Position numbers and translations under genes: made by a program. A stretch of 64,000 nucleotides of DNA from CBDCBA01 sp965214125 (GTDB lineage Bacteria; Planctomycetota; Phycisphaerae; Tepidisphaerales; Tepidisphaeraceae), in contig CBDCBA010000028.1 of the NCBI GenBank assembly GCA_965214125.1, positions 1-64,000 on the forward strand, in the 5' to 3' direction. This document shows positions 62,743 through 64,000 of this stretch, one piece after another. The notes under the pieces are model-generated. The model made no database searches. It was not told the origin of the DNA and was given only the letters and a program-made list of their open reading frames with translations. Each line of letters opens with the position of its first letter. Positions within the stretch are counted from its first letter, which is position 1.

Positions 62743-63435
62743 CTATTTCTCCTCCGGAATCAGATCGGCGGCGATGCGATCGAGCTGGGTCTTGAGGTCG
62801 GCGTCGACGAGCCCGCCGGCGGTCTGCACACGGCAGCCGCCGCGCATCAGGTCCGGGTCCTCGACGAGCTCCACGTGCGTCAGCGCGGGCCAGCGCCGCT
62901 TGAGTTCGGGAAGCGTGCTCTTGATCGTCGCGATGTCGTCGGGGTGGACGTTGAGCTTCACATCGTGCGCGCGCATCACGAGGCGTAGCGAGGCAGTCGC
63001 GTTGGCGATGCAGACGCTCGGGTCGAAAGCGCCCGCCCGCTTGACGATGCGTTCGGCGATGGCGACGGCGAGGTGCGGAACCTCGCTGCCGGCGCGGGCG
63101 GCGAGGCCTTCACGCTCGACGTTGAAGGCGCGGAGCGTGGCGTCGAGCACGTCGGCGAGCTTGTTGATGCGGGCCTCGTGCGTCGCGTACGCCTCGGCCT
63201 TGCCCTCGGCGAGCCCCTTCTTGTGCCCCTCGGCGAAGCCGGCGTCGCGGCCTTCGGCGAAGCCGGCGTCGCGGCCCTCCTGCCTGGCCTTGGCGGCGTC
63301 GGTGCGGGCGTTGTCGACGATGGCCGCCGCCCGACGCCGCGCGGCCTCCAACAGCGACGCCGCCTCGTGCTCGATGTCCGTGAGCGAAAATTGCGTGAGC
63401 GCCTGAGCGGCCGGCGTCGACTTGAGTACGGGCAT
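62743..63435 (-). CDS. fliH: Flagellar assembly protein FliH
   Basis: 230 residues. An N-terminal helical region is followed by glycine-spaced helix repeats at about 53-82: G-R-D-A-G-F-A-E occurs twice in exact tandem, then G-H-K-K-G-L-A-E. This is the GxxxG stretch characteristic of FliH. The C-terminal domain has H-L-A-V-A-I-A-E-R-I-V-K-R and V-E-D-P-D-L-M-R-G-G-C-R-V-Q-T, which bind FliI. It starts 3 bases before fliI in reading order. Confidence 0.9.
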   Translation of the reverse strand: MPVLKSTPAAQALTQFSLTDIEHEAASLLEAARRRAAAIVDNARTDAAKARQEGRDAGFAEGRDAGFAEGHKKGLAEGKAEAYATHEARINKLADVLDATLRAFNVEREGLAARAGSEVPHLAVAIAERIVKRAGAFDPSVCIANATASLRLVMRAHDVKLNVHPDDIATIKSTLPELKRRWPALTHVELVEDPDLMRGGCRVQTAGGLVDADLKTQLDRIAADLIPEEK

Positions 63436-63496
63436 CCGTCCCTTTCGCTAGAAACGCCACATCCTGCGGCGCTAACCGTCAGCCCGACGGGGTGGC

Positions 63497-64000
63497 TTAA
63501 ACCATCATCTCCGCGTCGCCGCCGCGGCCTTCAATCACGATCTCGCCCGCGTCCTCGAGACGGCGGACGATATCGACCACCTTCTGCTGCGCCTGCTCGA
63601 CGTCGCTGACGCGCACCGGGCCCATGAACTGCATGTCCTCCTGGATCAGCTTGCTCGCGCGGTCGCTCATGTTGCGGAAGACCTTTTGCTTCAGGTCTTC
63701 GCTTGCCGTCTTGAGCGACAGGGCCAGCGTCTCATTGTCGACATCCTTCAGGACGGCCTGGATGCCCTTGTCGTTGACGAGCAGGATGTCCTCGAAGACG
63801 AACATGAGGCGGCGAATGTTCTCGACGAGGTCCGGGTCGTCGCTCTCGAGACCTTCCATGATTCCCTTTTCCGTCGCACGATCGGCAAGGTTCAGGATCT
63901 CCGCGACACTGTCGACGCCGCCGGTCTTTTCAAAGCTTTGGCTGACCAAATCGCTCAGGCGGTGTTCGAGGCCCTTCTCGACCTCCTTGATGACCTCGGG
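63497..64000 (-). CDS. fliG: Flagellar motor switch protein FliG, C-terminal part
   Basis: The last 167 residues; the frame is open to the window edge. Visible segments are I-L-N-L-A-D-R-A-T-E-K-G-I-M-E-G-L, then L-M-F-V-F-E-D-I-L-L and A-L-S-L-K-T-A-S-E-D-L-K-Q-K-V-F-R-N-M-S. It ends D-E-like with V-V-D-I-V-R-R-L-E-D-A-G-E-I. This is the middle and C-terminal FliG region, which meets FliM and the stator. The charged torque helix reads S-E-D-L-K-Q-K-V-F-R-N. It is followed by fliH after 61 bases. Confidence 0.93.
   Translation of the reverse strand, partial: PEVIKEVEKGLEHRLSDLVSQSFEKTGGVDSVAEILNLADRATEKGIMEGLESDDPDLVENIRRLMFVFEDILLVNDKGIQAVLKDVDNETLALSLKTASEDLKQKVFRNMSDRASKLIQEDMQFMGPVRVSDVEQAQQKVVDIVRRLEDAGEIVIEGRGGDAEMMV

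Overview
The window is a GC-rich bacterial chromosome segment, probably from a Planctomycetota member close to the Phycisphaerae. This is inferred from gene content. There is a Tat-exported DUF1501 protein next to a DUF1800 protein, and several short membrane proteins ending in a C-x-x-C-x-Y-x-L ... C-P-E-C-G zinc ribbon. There are also ECF sigma/anti-sigma pairs, a pseudopilin operon and a flagellar export operon. No rRNA, phage or intact transposase gene is present. One tRNA (Lys) and the RNase P RNA are encoded.

Layout. 1-2.3 kb (minus): prfA, a NUDIX protein and the start of a CysQ/IMPase-type phosphatase, tightly coupled. 2.4-7 kb (plus): gpsA, rnpB, lexA, two zinc-ribbon membrane proteins and argJ. 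7-12.5 kb (minus): the PrkA kinase / YeaH / SpoVR stress operon, with a complete MntA-HepT toxin-antitoxin pair lodged between prkA and yeaH. 13-15.7 kb (minus): an ECF sigma factor followed by an anti-sigma-like von Willebrand protein. 16.5-17.5 kb: rplM-rpsI with a clear terminator. 17.7-21.8 kb (minus): a Trm112-like protein, a hypothetical protein, and the DUF1800-DUF1501 pair, with DUF1800 frameshifted at a 7-base homopolymer. 22-23.1 kb: tRNA-Lys, an array of repeats and an AT-richer small membrane ORF bracketed by inverted repeat copies. 23.3-27.7 kb (plus): eno, a zinc-ribbon protein, an aspartic protease-like protein, tsaB and membrane/coiled-coil proteins. 27.8-29.2 kb (minus): a second ECF/anti-sigma pair. 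29.4-36.1 kb (minus): a nine-gene pseudopilin and PilMNO-like operon. 36.4-40.1 kb: nadC, a Uma2 protein and uvrB. 40.1-43.2 kb (plus): a GT2 / GtrA / GT-C membrane glycosylation cassette. 43.2-49.7 kb: membrane proteins, a sugar-phosphate isomerase-like enzyme, a decayed small gene next to a partial copy of the guaA 3' end, and guaA. 49.8-53.1 kb (minus): TerC, secreted proteins and a response regulator. 53.3-56.4 kb (plus): RNase R and a nucleotidyltransferase-fold protein. 56.4-58.7 kb (minus): amidohydrolase and xylA. 58.8-64 kb (minus): fliG (partial)-fliH-fliI-fliJ-motE-like-fliK.

The most notable non-coding signal is a set of short two-hairpin elements, mostly between genes and once inside a gene. 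They share one plan: a short terminal inverted repeat, hairpin, spacer, second hairpin, terminal repeat. Their stem sequences differ. They resemble REP doublets (REPINs), but no mobilising transposase lies in the window. Three genes carry apparent single-base frameshifts, so sequence error must be weighed against real decay.
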